DNA of 64,000 nt from Bacteroidota bacterium (GTDB lineage: Bacteria > Bacteroidota > Bacteroidia > Chitinophagales > Chitinophagaceae). The stretch lies in the NCBI GenBank assembly GCA_947456625.1, contig CANGQJ010000004.1, forward strand, positions 124,001-188,000, written 5' to 3'. Below the pieces are notes generated by a model. That model saw only the letters and a program-made list of their open reading frames with translations, was not told the origin of the DNA and ran no database searches. Shown one piece after another: positions 54,788-61,573 of this stretch. Made by a program: the position numbers and the translations under genes. The first letter of the stretch is position 1, and every line of letters begins with the position of its first letter.

Positions 54788-54827
54788 TATTTTGTTTAAT
54801 AAATATTTAAAATAATTAAACAAAATA
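54788..54827. promoter_or_regulatory. Perfect inverted repeat, candidate CarH operator
   Basis: TATTTTGTTTAAT (54788-54800) and ATTAAACAAAATA (54815-54827) are exact 13-base reverse complements separated by 14 bases. They lie upstream of the ECF sigma gene promoter and downstream of the regulator gene. Confidence 0.6.
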
Positions 54828-54841
54828 TGAAATGAATCCCC

Positions 54842-54849
54842 TAGCTTTG
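54842..54849 (+). promoter_or_regulatory. -7 box TAGCTTTG of the ECF sigma-crtIB unit
   Basis: An exact TAnnTTTG, 35 bases before the sigma ATG. It overlaps a partial copy of the operator-like element (TTTGTTTA, 54846-54853), so a bound repressor could block polymerase. No good -33 element is visible. Confidence 0.5.
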
Positions 54850-54870
54850 TTTAGCTTTTATCAATTATAG

Positions 54871-54882
54871 TTAAACAAAATA
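54871..54882. promoter_or_regulatory. Fourth operator-like element TTAAACAAAATA
   Basis: An exact 12-base copy of the right arm of the upstream inverted repeat, ending 2 bases before the sigma-factor ATG, in the likely 5' leader. Confidence 0.5.
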
Positions 54883-54884
54883 GT

Positions 54885-55385
54885 ATGTCAAACGCAGAAT
54901 TCAGTTTACTTCTTACCGAAAATGCCGAATTTTTAAGGCCTTTCGCTATTAATTTGACCAAGGATCACGAATCGGCCAAGGATTTATTCCAAGAGACTTT
55001 ATTTCGTGCTTTTTCCAATAAAGACAAGTACAATGTAGGAACCAATATCAAAGCTTGGTTATACACTATTATGCGTAACATTTTTATCAATGATTACCGT
55101 AAACGCTCAAAGCAATCCGTTATATTTGACAGTACGCCAAACGACTTTTTAATAGATCAAACGCATACTAAAGTTATTAATCAAGGGATTACTAATTTAA
55201 ATATGCGTGAAGTAAATCAAATGATTTTTGAGTTGCCCGAGTTATTTAGAATTCCGTTTAATTTATATTTTGAAGGATATAAGTATAACGAAATTGCCGA
55301 GGAGTTAGGTGAGCCATTGGGCACAATAAAAAGTAGAATACACTTTGCAAGGAAAATTTTGAAACAAAAAATTGAAAGATATTAA
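54885..55385 (+). CDS. ECF-type RNA polymerase sigma factor
   Basis: A 166-residue sigma-70 family protein with region 2 (FAINLTKDHESAKDLFQETLFRAFSNKDKYN...IKAWLYTIMRNIFINDYRK) and region 4 (LPELFRIPFNLYFEGYKYNEIAEELGEPLGTIKSRIHFARKILK), without region 1.1 or 3. It starts a tight run with crtI (6-base gap) and crtB (2-base gap). No anti-sigma gene is next to it; control is more likely through the CarH-like regulator acting on its operator-rich promoter. This resembles the LitR-LitS arrangement of Streptomyces. Its own targets are unknown. Confidence 0.92.
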   Translation: MSNAEFSLLLTENAEFLRPFAINLTKDHESAKDLFQETLFRAFSNKDKYNVGTNIKAWLYTIMRNIFINDYRKRSKQSVIFDSTPNDFLIDQTHTKVINQGITNLNMREVNQMIFELPELFRIPFNLYFEGYKYNEIAEELGEPLGTIKSRIHFARKILKQKIERY

Positions 55386-55391
55386 TTTAAT

Positions 55392-56897
55392 ATGTCGGAT
55401 ATCAATAAAAATGTAGTAGTCATTGGGGCTGGTTTTGCTGGACTTTCCGCTGCTACTTTTTTAGCAAAAAAAGGTTGGAATGTAAATGTGATTGAACAAC
55501 ATTCCATGCCTGGAGGTAGAGCAAGAAAATTTGAGATAAATGGTTTTGTTTTTGACATGGGCCCCAGTTGGTATTGGATGCCTGATGTTTTTGAAAAATA
55601 CTTTTCAAAGTTTGGTAAAAAAGTAAGTGATTATTATAAATTACTAAGATTAGATCCTTCCTACACGGTTTATTTTGATAAAACACATTGGGATTTACCT
55701 GCCAATTACGAGGACTTAAAGCAATTACTTGAAAGCGTAGAACCTGGCGCAGGCAATGCTTTGGACAAATTCATGGACGAGGCTAAATTTAAATACGATG
55801 TAGGCGTTGGCAAATTAGTGCACAAGCCTGGTCAATCACTTCTTGAATTTTTAGACTGGGAAGTAATTAAAGGTGTTTTTAAATTGGATGTTTTTAAATC
55901 AATGAAAAAGCATGTTGCACATTTTTTTAAGCATCCATATATTAAATCAATAATGGAATTTCCGGTATTGTTTTTAGGAGCACTTCCGGAGCACACACCA
56001 GCTTTATATAGTTTAATGAACTATGCAGATATAAAAGGAGGTACTTGGTATCCAGAAAAAGGAATGTACAGTATTGTAAATGCCATGTATCAGGTTGCAT
56101 TGGAACAAGGCGTTAAATTTCATTTTAACGAGGAAGTAAGAAAAATAGAAGTAGTCAATGGCATTGCTAAAACATGCAGCACTATTAATAAAACAACAAA
56201 GGAACAAAAGGAATACAGTTTTGATGTAGTGGTAGGAGCGGGTGATTATCACCATATAGAAACTAAATTATTAGATATAAAATATCAGTCCTATTCCCAA
56301 AAATATTGGGACAGCAGACTAATGGCACCAAGTTCTATTTTATATTATGTTGGCTTAAATAAAAAGTTAACGGGAGTTTCGCATCACAATTTATTTTTTG
56401 ATACCGATTTTGGAGTACATGGTAAAGAAATTTACACGCAACCTAATTGGCCAAAGGAACCTTTGTTTTATGCAAGTGTACCGTCTGTAACCGATGCCAC
56501 TGTTGCACCGGAAGGCCAAGAAAACTTATTTTTATTAATACCTATTGCCGCAGGACTAAAAGGGGATACCGAAGCTTTAAGGGATGCCTATTTTGATAAA
56601 ATTATTAAAAGGATGGAGCAAAGATGGGGTCAATCTATCTCAGAATCAATAGTTTATAAAAAATCATTTGCAGTTTCTGATTTTATTTCAGAATATCATT
56701 CATTTAAGGGCAATGCTTATGGCTTGGCAAATACCTTAATGCAAACAGCAATTTTAAAGCCATCTTGTAAGAGTAAAAAAATAAATAATTTATATTACAC
56801 TGGTCAATTAACCGTTCCAGGACCTGGTGTGCCGCCAAGTTTAATAAGCGGAGAGGTGGTTGCGGAATTAGTTGATAAAAATTATAACAGTAATTAA
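55392..56897 (+). CDS. crtI: Phytoene desaturase
   Basis: A 501-residue FAD-dependent desaturase that converts phytoene to lycopene. The N-terminal dinucleotide site is VVVIGAGFAGLSAATFLAKKGWNVNVIEQHSMPGGRARKFEINGFVFDMGPSWYWMPDVFE. The C-terminal signature is YYTGQLTVPGPGVPPSLISGEVVAE. Related CrtD/CrtN-type desaturases are possible on sequence, but the neighbours crtB, crtZ and crtY support CrtI. It lies 6 bases after the sigma gene, so pigment production should follow sigma transcription. Confidence 0.94.
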   Translation: MSDINKNVVVIGAGFAGLSAATFLAKKGWNVNVIEQHSMPGGRARKFEINGFVFDMGPSWYWMPDVFEKYFSKFGKKVSDYYKLLRLDPSYTVYFDKTHWDLPANYEDLKQLLESVEPGAGNALDKFMDEAKFKYDVGVGKLVHKPGQSLLEFLDWEVIKGVFKLDVFKSMKKHVAHFFKHPYIKSIMEFPVLFLGALPEHTPALYSLMNYADIKGGTWYPEKGMYSIVNAMYQVALEQGVKFHFNEEVRKIEVVNGIAKTCSTINKTTKEQKEYSFDVVVGAGDYHHIETKLLDIKYQSYSQKYWDSRLMAPSSILYYVGLNKKLTGVSHHNLFFDTDFGVHGKEIYTQPNWPKEPLFYASVPSVTDATVAPEGQENLFLLIPIAAGLKGDTEALRDAYFDKIIKRMEQRWGQSISESIVYKKSFAVSDFISEYHSFKGNAYGLANTLMQTAILKPSCKSKKINNLYYTGQLTVPGPGVPPSLISGEVVAELVDKNYNSN

Positions 56898-56899
56898 AT

Positions 56900-57742
56900 A
56901 TGTCTTCGTTTCAATTATATAATTCAGTTACAGCAGAGGCTAGTAAACAAACTACCCTAAAGTATAGTTCCAGTTTTTCATTAGCAATTAAGTTATTGCA
57001 TGCCGATTTACGTCAGCCTATTTATGATGTATACGGTTTGGTTCGCTTTGCAGATGAAATTGTAGATACCTTTCATCATTATGATAAAGCAACATTATTA
57101 GCCGAATTTAAAAAAGACACTTATACTGCCATTACACAAGGGATAAGTTTAAATCCAATTTTACATAGGTTTCAACTTACTTATCATAAGTATAATATTG
57201 ATATGGAACTGGTGGATGCTTTTTTTAAGAGCATGGAAATGGATTTAAGTAAACAGGAATATGATGCACAAACCTATCAAACATATATTTATGGAAGTGC
57301 CGAAGTAGTAGGTTTAATGTGTTTGCATATTTTTTGTGATGGGGATAAAGGCTTGTATGAACAATTAAAGCCATCGGCTCAAAGTTTAGGTGCTGCTTTT
57401 CAAAAAGTTAATTTTTTACGAGATATTAAGGCCGACTTTGAAGGTTTGGAAAGGATGTATTTTCCTAATTGTGATTTTAAAAATTTTAAACAAGCCGATA
57501 AGGAAATTATTGAAGCCGATATTCAGGCCGATTTTTCGGCAGCCTTGGAAGGTATTAAATTACTGCCTATAAAGGCTAGGTTTGGTGTATATGTAGCTTT
57601 TAAATACTACTATTCTTTGTTTAAGAAAATTAAAAAAGCAGAACATCATTCCATTTTAAATATGCGTATTCGGATACCTGATTACAAAAAATTATTGATT
57701 CTTGCCAATGCAAGTATTAGAAGTCAACTTAACTTATTATAA
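56900..57742 (+). CDS. crtB: Phytoene synthase
   Basis: A 280-residue squalene/phytoene synthase that joins two geranylgeranyl diphosphates. Both Asp-rich motifs are seen: VRFADEIVDTF (first DxxxD) and VNFLRDIKADFEGLERMYFP (second DxxxD), with YIYGSAEVVGLMCLHIF between. It starts 2 bases after crtI. A geranylgeranyl diphosphate synthase gene (crtE) is not in the window. Confidence 0.95.
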   Translation: MSSFQLYNSVTAEASKQTTLKYSSSFSLAIKLLHADLRQPIYDVYGLVRFADEIVDTFHHYDKATLLAEFKKDTYTAITQGISLNPILHRFQLTYHKYNIDMELVDAFFKSMEMDLSKQEYDAQTYQTYIYGSAEVVGLMCLHIFCDGDKGLYEQLKPSAQSLGAAFQKVNFLRDIKADFEGLERMYFPNCDFKNFKQADKEIIEADIQADFSAALEGIKLLPIKARFGVYVAFKYYYSLFKKIKKAEHHSILNMRIRIPDYKKLLILANASIRSQLNLL

Positions 57743-57753
57743 CAGGTAATAAG

Positions 57754-57785
57754 TTTGAACAAGTTGAATGGGTTGATTACCTTTG
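57754..57785 (+). promoter_or_regulatory. Full Bacteroidota promoter upstream of crtZ
   Basis: The -33 TTTG (57754-57757) and -7 TACCTTTG (57778-57785) are separated by exactly 20 bases, the best consensus promoter seen in the window. The crtZ ATG follows 29 bases after the -7 box. Confidence 0.75.
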
Positions 57786-57814
57786 TACTGATTATTAATT
57801 TGTAAATTTTTATT

Positions 57815-58285
57815 ATGTTATTCATAGCTGTTATGTTGTTGACGTTTGCCATTATGGAAGGAATTACTTGGCTTACACACCGTTTTGTAATGCATGGATT
57901 TTTATGGTACTTACATGAGGATCATCATCAACCAACAGGACATTTTTTTGAGAAAAACGATGCTTTCTTTTTAATATTTGCTATTCCAAGTATGGCCTGT
58001 ATTTTTTATGGTAATTTTGTGGGTCCAATTTGGATTGCTGCCATAGGTACTGGGATTGCAATGTATGGTTTTGCTTATTTTATTGTACATGAGGTTATAA
58101 TTCACCAAAGAATTAAATGGTTTACAAAATCAAATAGTAGGTATATTAAAGCTATTAGATGGGCGCATAAAATGCATCACAAACATATTGGAAAAGAGGA
58201 TGGGGAAAGCTTTGGCATGCTTATAGTTGCAAAAAAATACTGGGATAAGGTTCGTCAAGATGAACGCATTCAAGCCAATGGATAA
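57815..58285 (+). CDS. crtZ: Beta-carotene hydroxylase, CrtZ type
   Basis: A 156-residue di-iron membrane hydroxylase that adds 3-hydroxyl groups to beta-carotene, giving zeaxanthin. The His clusters are all present: THRFVMHG (HxxxxH), HEDHHQ (HxxHH), HEVIIHQR and HKMHHKH. Four hydrophobic segments span the membrane. It has its own promoter although it sits inside the crt cluster; crtY follows by 16 bases. Confidence 0.95.
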   Translation: MLFIAVMLLTFAIMEGITWLTHRFVMHGFLWYLHEDHHQPTGHFFEKNDAFFLIFAIPSMACIFYGNFVGPIWIAAIGTGIAMYGFAYFIVHEVIIHQRIKWFTKSNSRYIKAIRWAHKMHHKHIGKEDGESFGMLIVAKKYWDKVRQDERIQANG

Positions 58286-58301
58286 TTAAATCCCAAAAGT
58301 A

Positions 58302-59492
58302 ATGCCTGTTAACGCCGAAACTTTTGAACAACAAGCTTCCTATGATATTATTATAGCTGGTGCAGGGTGTGCTGGTTTGTCATTATTATATTCCATTTTA
58401 AATAATCCTAAGTTAAAGGATACTCAAATTCTTGTCTTAGATAAGTCCTTACAAAAATCAAACGACCGTACCTGGTGTTTTTGGGAGCAGGGTAAAGGGG
58501 TATTTGAAAATTTAGTTTGCAAGCATTGGGAGCATATTTCCGTTCATAAAAATTCATTTGCTACTACATTATCCACAGCACCTTTTGTTTATAAAATGAT
58601 TCAAGGGGAGGATTTTTATAATTTTGTAATTTCATTTGCAAAAAATTTTCCTAATGTGCATTGGAGGGAAGTTACAGTTCTCACAATGGAAAACCAGGAC
58701 GGCAAAGTATTAGTGGAATGGGATGGTGGCAAGGCTATTGGAAATAAAGTATTTTCAAGCGTTTTATCACAAGAAAAATTATTTCAAATAAGTAAGTTAA
58801 AATTATCAGCACCTTTTTTATGGCAACATTTTAAAGGCTTACTTGTTGAATTTGATACACCCGTTTTTAATGAGACGGAAGCTAGGTTAATGGATTTTAA
58901 TGTGGATCAAAAAAATGCAACAGCATTTATGTACCTGCTTCCACTAACTAATAAAAAGGCATTAGTAGAATATACTTTATTTTCAAAGGAACTATTAAGT
59001 GCTTCCGAATATGATATAGAAATAACTACTTATTTAAGTAAAAATTATCCAAATTTACAATATCAAATAGTACATGAGGAAATTGGAGCTATTCCAATGA
59101 CTTCACATCAATTTGCAAAGGACCAAGGCAATATTTTTGTAATTGGTACTTTAGGCAATGCTGTTAAGTCTAGCACTGGATATGCTTTTCATTTTATACA
59201 AGAACAGGTAAAACAAATTGTGACTCAATTGGGAAATGGTCACGCCATTCAAACAAGTGTTCATAGTTCCAGACATGCCTTTTATGATGCAGTATTGCTT
59301 TATATTTTAGATCAAAATTTAATGGAGGGCAGTGAAATTTTCAAAAGCATATTTGAAAAAAATAAGGCAGCTACCATTTTTAAGTTTTTATCAAATACTT
59401 CCAGTATTTGGGAGGACATTAAAATAATGAGATCACTACCAACTAGCATATTTTTACCAGCAGCAATAAAGGTTTTATTACGGCGGGCCTAG
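58302..59492 (+). CDS. crtY: Lycopene beta-cyclase, CrtY type
   Basis: A 396-residue FAD/NAD-binding cyclase that closes both rings of lycopene to beta-carotene. The N-terminal dinucleotide fold is YDIIIAGAGCAGLSLLYSIL; family features are DRTWCFWEQGKGVFENLV, MDFNV...FMYLLPLTNKKALVEYTLFS, the IPM-containing GAIPMTSHQ and GNAVKSSTGYAFHFIQEQ. It is the last gene of the carotenoid locus. A tRNA gene lies 39 bases downstream and no clear terminator was seen between them. Confidence 0.93.
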   Translation: MPVNAETFEQQASYDIIIAGAGCAGLSLLYSILNNPKLKDTQILVLDKSLQKSNDRTWCFWEQGKGVFENLVCKHWEHISVHKNSFATTLSTAPFVYKMIQGEDFYNFVISFAKNFPNVHWREVTVLTMENQDGKVLVEWDGGKAIGNKVFSSVLSQEKLFQISKLKLSAPFLWQHFKGLLVEFDTPVFNETEARLMDFNVDQKNATAFMYLLPLTNKKALVEYTLFSKELLSASEYDIEITTYLSKNYPNLQYQIVHEEIGAIPMTSHQFAKDQGNIFVIGTLGNAVKSSTGYAFHFIQEQVKQIVTQLGNGHAIQTSVHSSRHAFYDAVLLYILDQNLMEGSEIFKSIFEKNKAATIFKFLSNTSSIWEDIKIMRSLPTSIFLPAAIKVLLRRA

Positions 59493-59531
59493 GCAAATTT
59501 GTAAACAATTTTAATATTAAATTTGTTTTAA

Positions 59532-59603
59532 GGCCTTGTCGTACAATGGTTAGTACAAGCGTTTCCGAAGCGCTAAATTCAGGTCCGACTCCTGACAAGG
59601 CCA
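59532..59603 (+). tRNA. tRNA-Arg (anticodon CCG), with unusual T-loop
   Basis: A 72-base cloverleaf folds by hand: acceptor GGCCTTG/CAAGGCC, D-stem GTAC/GTAC with loop AATGGTTA, anticodon stem AGCGT/GCGCT with loop TTCCGAA (anticodon CCG, reading CGG), variable AAAT, T-stem TCAGG/CCTGA with loop TCCGACT, and discriminator A. The 3' CCA is not encoded. The T-loop has C where T55 (pseudouridine) is nearly universal, and base 9 is C. The gene is otherwise complete. A decayed tRNA is the alternative. Confidence 0.8.
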
Positions 59604-59706
59604 CAAACTTAATTTATTAAGTTTTCATTATCTTATATATTAATATAATATTTATTTCATATATACTACTATTTTACTTAAATTTAATTCAATCAAAATA
59701 TTAAAT

Positions 59707-60210
59707 ATGAAAAAAACAATTTTTACAATTGCCTTATCGCTAATTGTGATGATCACTTTTGCTCAAAGTGAAAAAACCAATGGTACCATTTATGTTAAGC
59801 ATCCTTACATTGATGTTGTAAATAATACAGTAAAAGGATATGTAACTCAAAATGCAGATTTATGGAGTGCTTGTTATGCCGATTCTGCTAAATTTTGGAT
59901 TTCTGGGATGGATATGAAAAATTGGGTTTCTAAAAAAGAAAATTTAAACATGTTAAATACAGACTTTAAATTTTTTAAAGATATTACAGTAAAGCAATTT
60001 GGATATCCAGATTACCTTGCTTATGATCAAGGTAATGACAAAGTAGTACAATCCTGGTGGACATGGACTGGCACTTCAATTAAAACAGGTAAAAGTTTAA
60101 AAATTACTTTTGTAGTTTTTGATTGGTTTAATAAAGATGGTAAAATTACAAAAGAAGGTACGTTTGGTGACTTCTCTAAGCAGTTTGCAGAAGAGGGTGT
60201 TGTATTTTAA
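59707..60210 (+). CDS. Exported NTF2-like/SnoaL-like protein
   Basis: A 167-residue protein with a signal peptide (MKKTIFTIALSLIVMITFAQ). The mature part looks like an NTF2-fold domain: VNNTVKGYVTQNADLWSACYADSAKFWISGMDMKNW followed by strands containing VVQSWWTWTGTSIKTGKSLKITFVVFDWFNKDGKI. Many such small domains are found in Bacteroidota with unknown ligands. It stands alone after the tRNA; no operon partner or clear promoter was seen. Confidence 0.75.
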   Translation: MKKTIFTIALSLIVMITFAQSEKTNGTIYVKHPYIDVVNNTVKGYVTQNADLWSACYADSAKFWISGMDMKNWVSKKENLNMLNTDFKFFKDITVKQFGYPDYLAYDQGNDKVVQSWWTWTGTSIKTGKSLKITFVVFDWFNKDGKITKEGTFGDFSKQFAEEGVVF

Positions 60211-60238
60211 GTTTTTTTACTTTTATAAGAATACTAAT

Positions 60239-60346
60239 TTAAAATGGCCCTCTATTCCAAAGTTGTACCGGAATTTCTGTACCAATGTTTACCATTAAAG
60301 ATTTACGAAACTGAGCAATGAAACGTTTGTATAATATTGTAATCAT
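60239..60346 (-). CDS. Possible 35-residue small protein (not in ORF track)
   Basis: ATG-to-TAA ORF on the minus strand in the 282-base gap between two secreted-protein genes. The product begins MITILYKRFIAQFRKSLMVN and ends in VQLWNRGPF. Composition is basic with regular hydrophobic spacing (amphipathic helix then a short Pro/Trp tail), unlike the low-complexity shadows elsewhere. It could be a real small protein or the remnant of a longer gene. No family is recognised and no -7 box was found. Confidence 0.4.
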   Translation of the reverse strand: MITILYKRFIAQFRKSLMVNIGTEIPVQLWNRGPF

Positions 60347-60367
60347 ATCTATTAATACCAATTTAGT

Positions 60368-60387
60368 TAAATGGTCACCCATTTAAG
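60368..60387. repeat. Short palindrome TTAAATGG-TCAC-CCATTTAA
   Basis: A perfect 8-bp stem with a 4-base loop, 21 bases upstream of the possible 35-codon minus-strand gene. It may be an operator or a weak hairpin; no T tract follows, so it is not a typical terminator. Confidence 0.4.
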
Positions 60388-60491
60388 GAGTATTAATTAA
60401 ATATTAATTTTATAATTCATTGAAAATCAAATTTATATATTATTTATAAATTCAAGTAAAATTCTGAAATTGCATCCCTAATTTGCTTGTT

Positions 60492-61073
60492 ATGAAAAAG
60501 GGATATATTATTTTACTCCTTATGGTGGTTTTATGTGTAAATGCACATGCGCAAGCAAAGGGTGTAAGCCAAAATAATTTTAATGAAAGTGTGCAGGCTT
60601 TAAAATGGTTCTTTAAGCAAATTATTAATAAGTCTATTTATTATAATTATTATTTAGGAGATGACTTGTATACAGAGCGATCCTTTATTAATGAAGCAAA
60701 AGTTTCAATTATAAACAATAATCAAGTTGAATTATATATTTATTTGACTACACAAAAATACGATGTGCATTCTAGTGTCATGATAAGATCTGAGCATGGA
60801 GAATCTGTAGTTTTTGATCCATCTTCTATTGGTAACATTAAATTAAAAGGCAAGTTAAGTGACTATTCAAAATCGGAGTTAGGATTACTGGTTATAAATT
60901 TTACTAAAGAAGTTGAGAAACATAATTATTTACAAAAGAAAAAAAATGAGGATCCTACTTTACTAGATGCACCTTTAGTGTATGAATTTGAACTTCCCTA
61001 TTTAAAATCGGATACAAAAAATCCCGAAGCATTACAAAATGTATTTGAAAAGCTTCGGGAAGTAAAAAATTAA
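60492..61073 (+). CDS. Exported protein of unknown function
   Basis: A 193-residue protein with a signal peptide (MKKGYIILLLMVVLCVNAHAQ). The rest is hydrophilic with mixed helix and strand and has no motif I recognise; it contains TERSFINEAKVSIINNNQVELYIYLTTQKY and a Lys-rich segment near residue 145. The track start is a TTG three codons upstream; the ATG that begins the signal peptide is preferred. No operon partner; it is convergent with the next gene. Confidence 0.7.
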   Translation: MKKGYIILLLMVVLCVNAHAQAKGVSQNNFNESVQALKWFFKQIINKSIYYNYYLGDDLYTERSFINEAKVSIINNNQVELYIYLTTQKYDVHSSVMIRSEHGESVVFDPSSIGNIKLKGKLSDYSKSELGLLVINFTKEVEKHNYLQKKKNEDPTLLDAPLVYEFELPYLKSDTKNPEALQNVFEKLREVKN

Positions 61074-61103
61074 AAACAAGGTTTAATTATAATTATTTTG
61101 TGT

Positions 61104-61508
61104 TTATTTTTTATGTTCAAAATAAGGAATAGAATCGTCCGATGCTACATCTTTTTGTTGCCAATACGCTATAGTAACCACATGCCCCTCTGGGGTAAAT
61201 AAACTGCGGCCAAAAAGTGCATTGGTAGGATTAAATCTTAAATCGGTAACACCCACCGTAAAAGTACTAGGTGATATAGGTTCTGGAGTAGGTGCTAAAG
61301 GCGCAGCTTGCTCGCCTTCGGCAACTGGGGCTGCCGCTGCGGCTGGCGCTGCTTTTGGAGCTGGGCTTGGCACTACCACTACTTCATATTTATTGAAAGT
61401 TAAAATGTCCTTTATAAATTGAACACGGGCTGCACTCACATTCTTTTCAACAATAGAACATTTAATATTGTCTAAATCTTCAAACTCGTGATTCTTATTA
61501 ATTGCCAT
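61104..61508 (-). CDS. Hypothetical protein with Ala/Pro-rich linker
   Basis: A 134-residue cytoplasmic-looking protein in two parts. The N-terminal part (about 1-48, HEFEDLDNIKCSIVEKNVSAARVQFIKDILTFNKYEVVVV) and the C-terminal part (about 82-134, FTVGVTDLRFNPTNALFGRSLFTPEGHVVTIAYWQQK) are joined by an Ala/Pro/Glu-rich linker. I do not recognise a family. It lies downstream of nuoN on the same strand with 65 bases between them, so co-transcription with the Nuo genes is possible. Confidence 0.7.
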   Translation of the reverse strand: MAINKNHEFEDLDNIKCSIVEKNVSAARVQFIKDILTFNKYEVVVVPSPAPKAAPAAAAAPVAEGEQAAPLAPTPEPISPSTFTVGVTDLRFNPTNALFGRSLFTPEGHVVTIAYWQQKDVASDDSIPYFEHKK

Positions 61509-61573
61509 AACATTTATTTTAAGTCCTAATATATATACTATTTAATTTTCACCCTTTAGTTAATTAATTCAGT

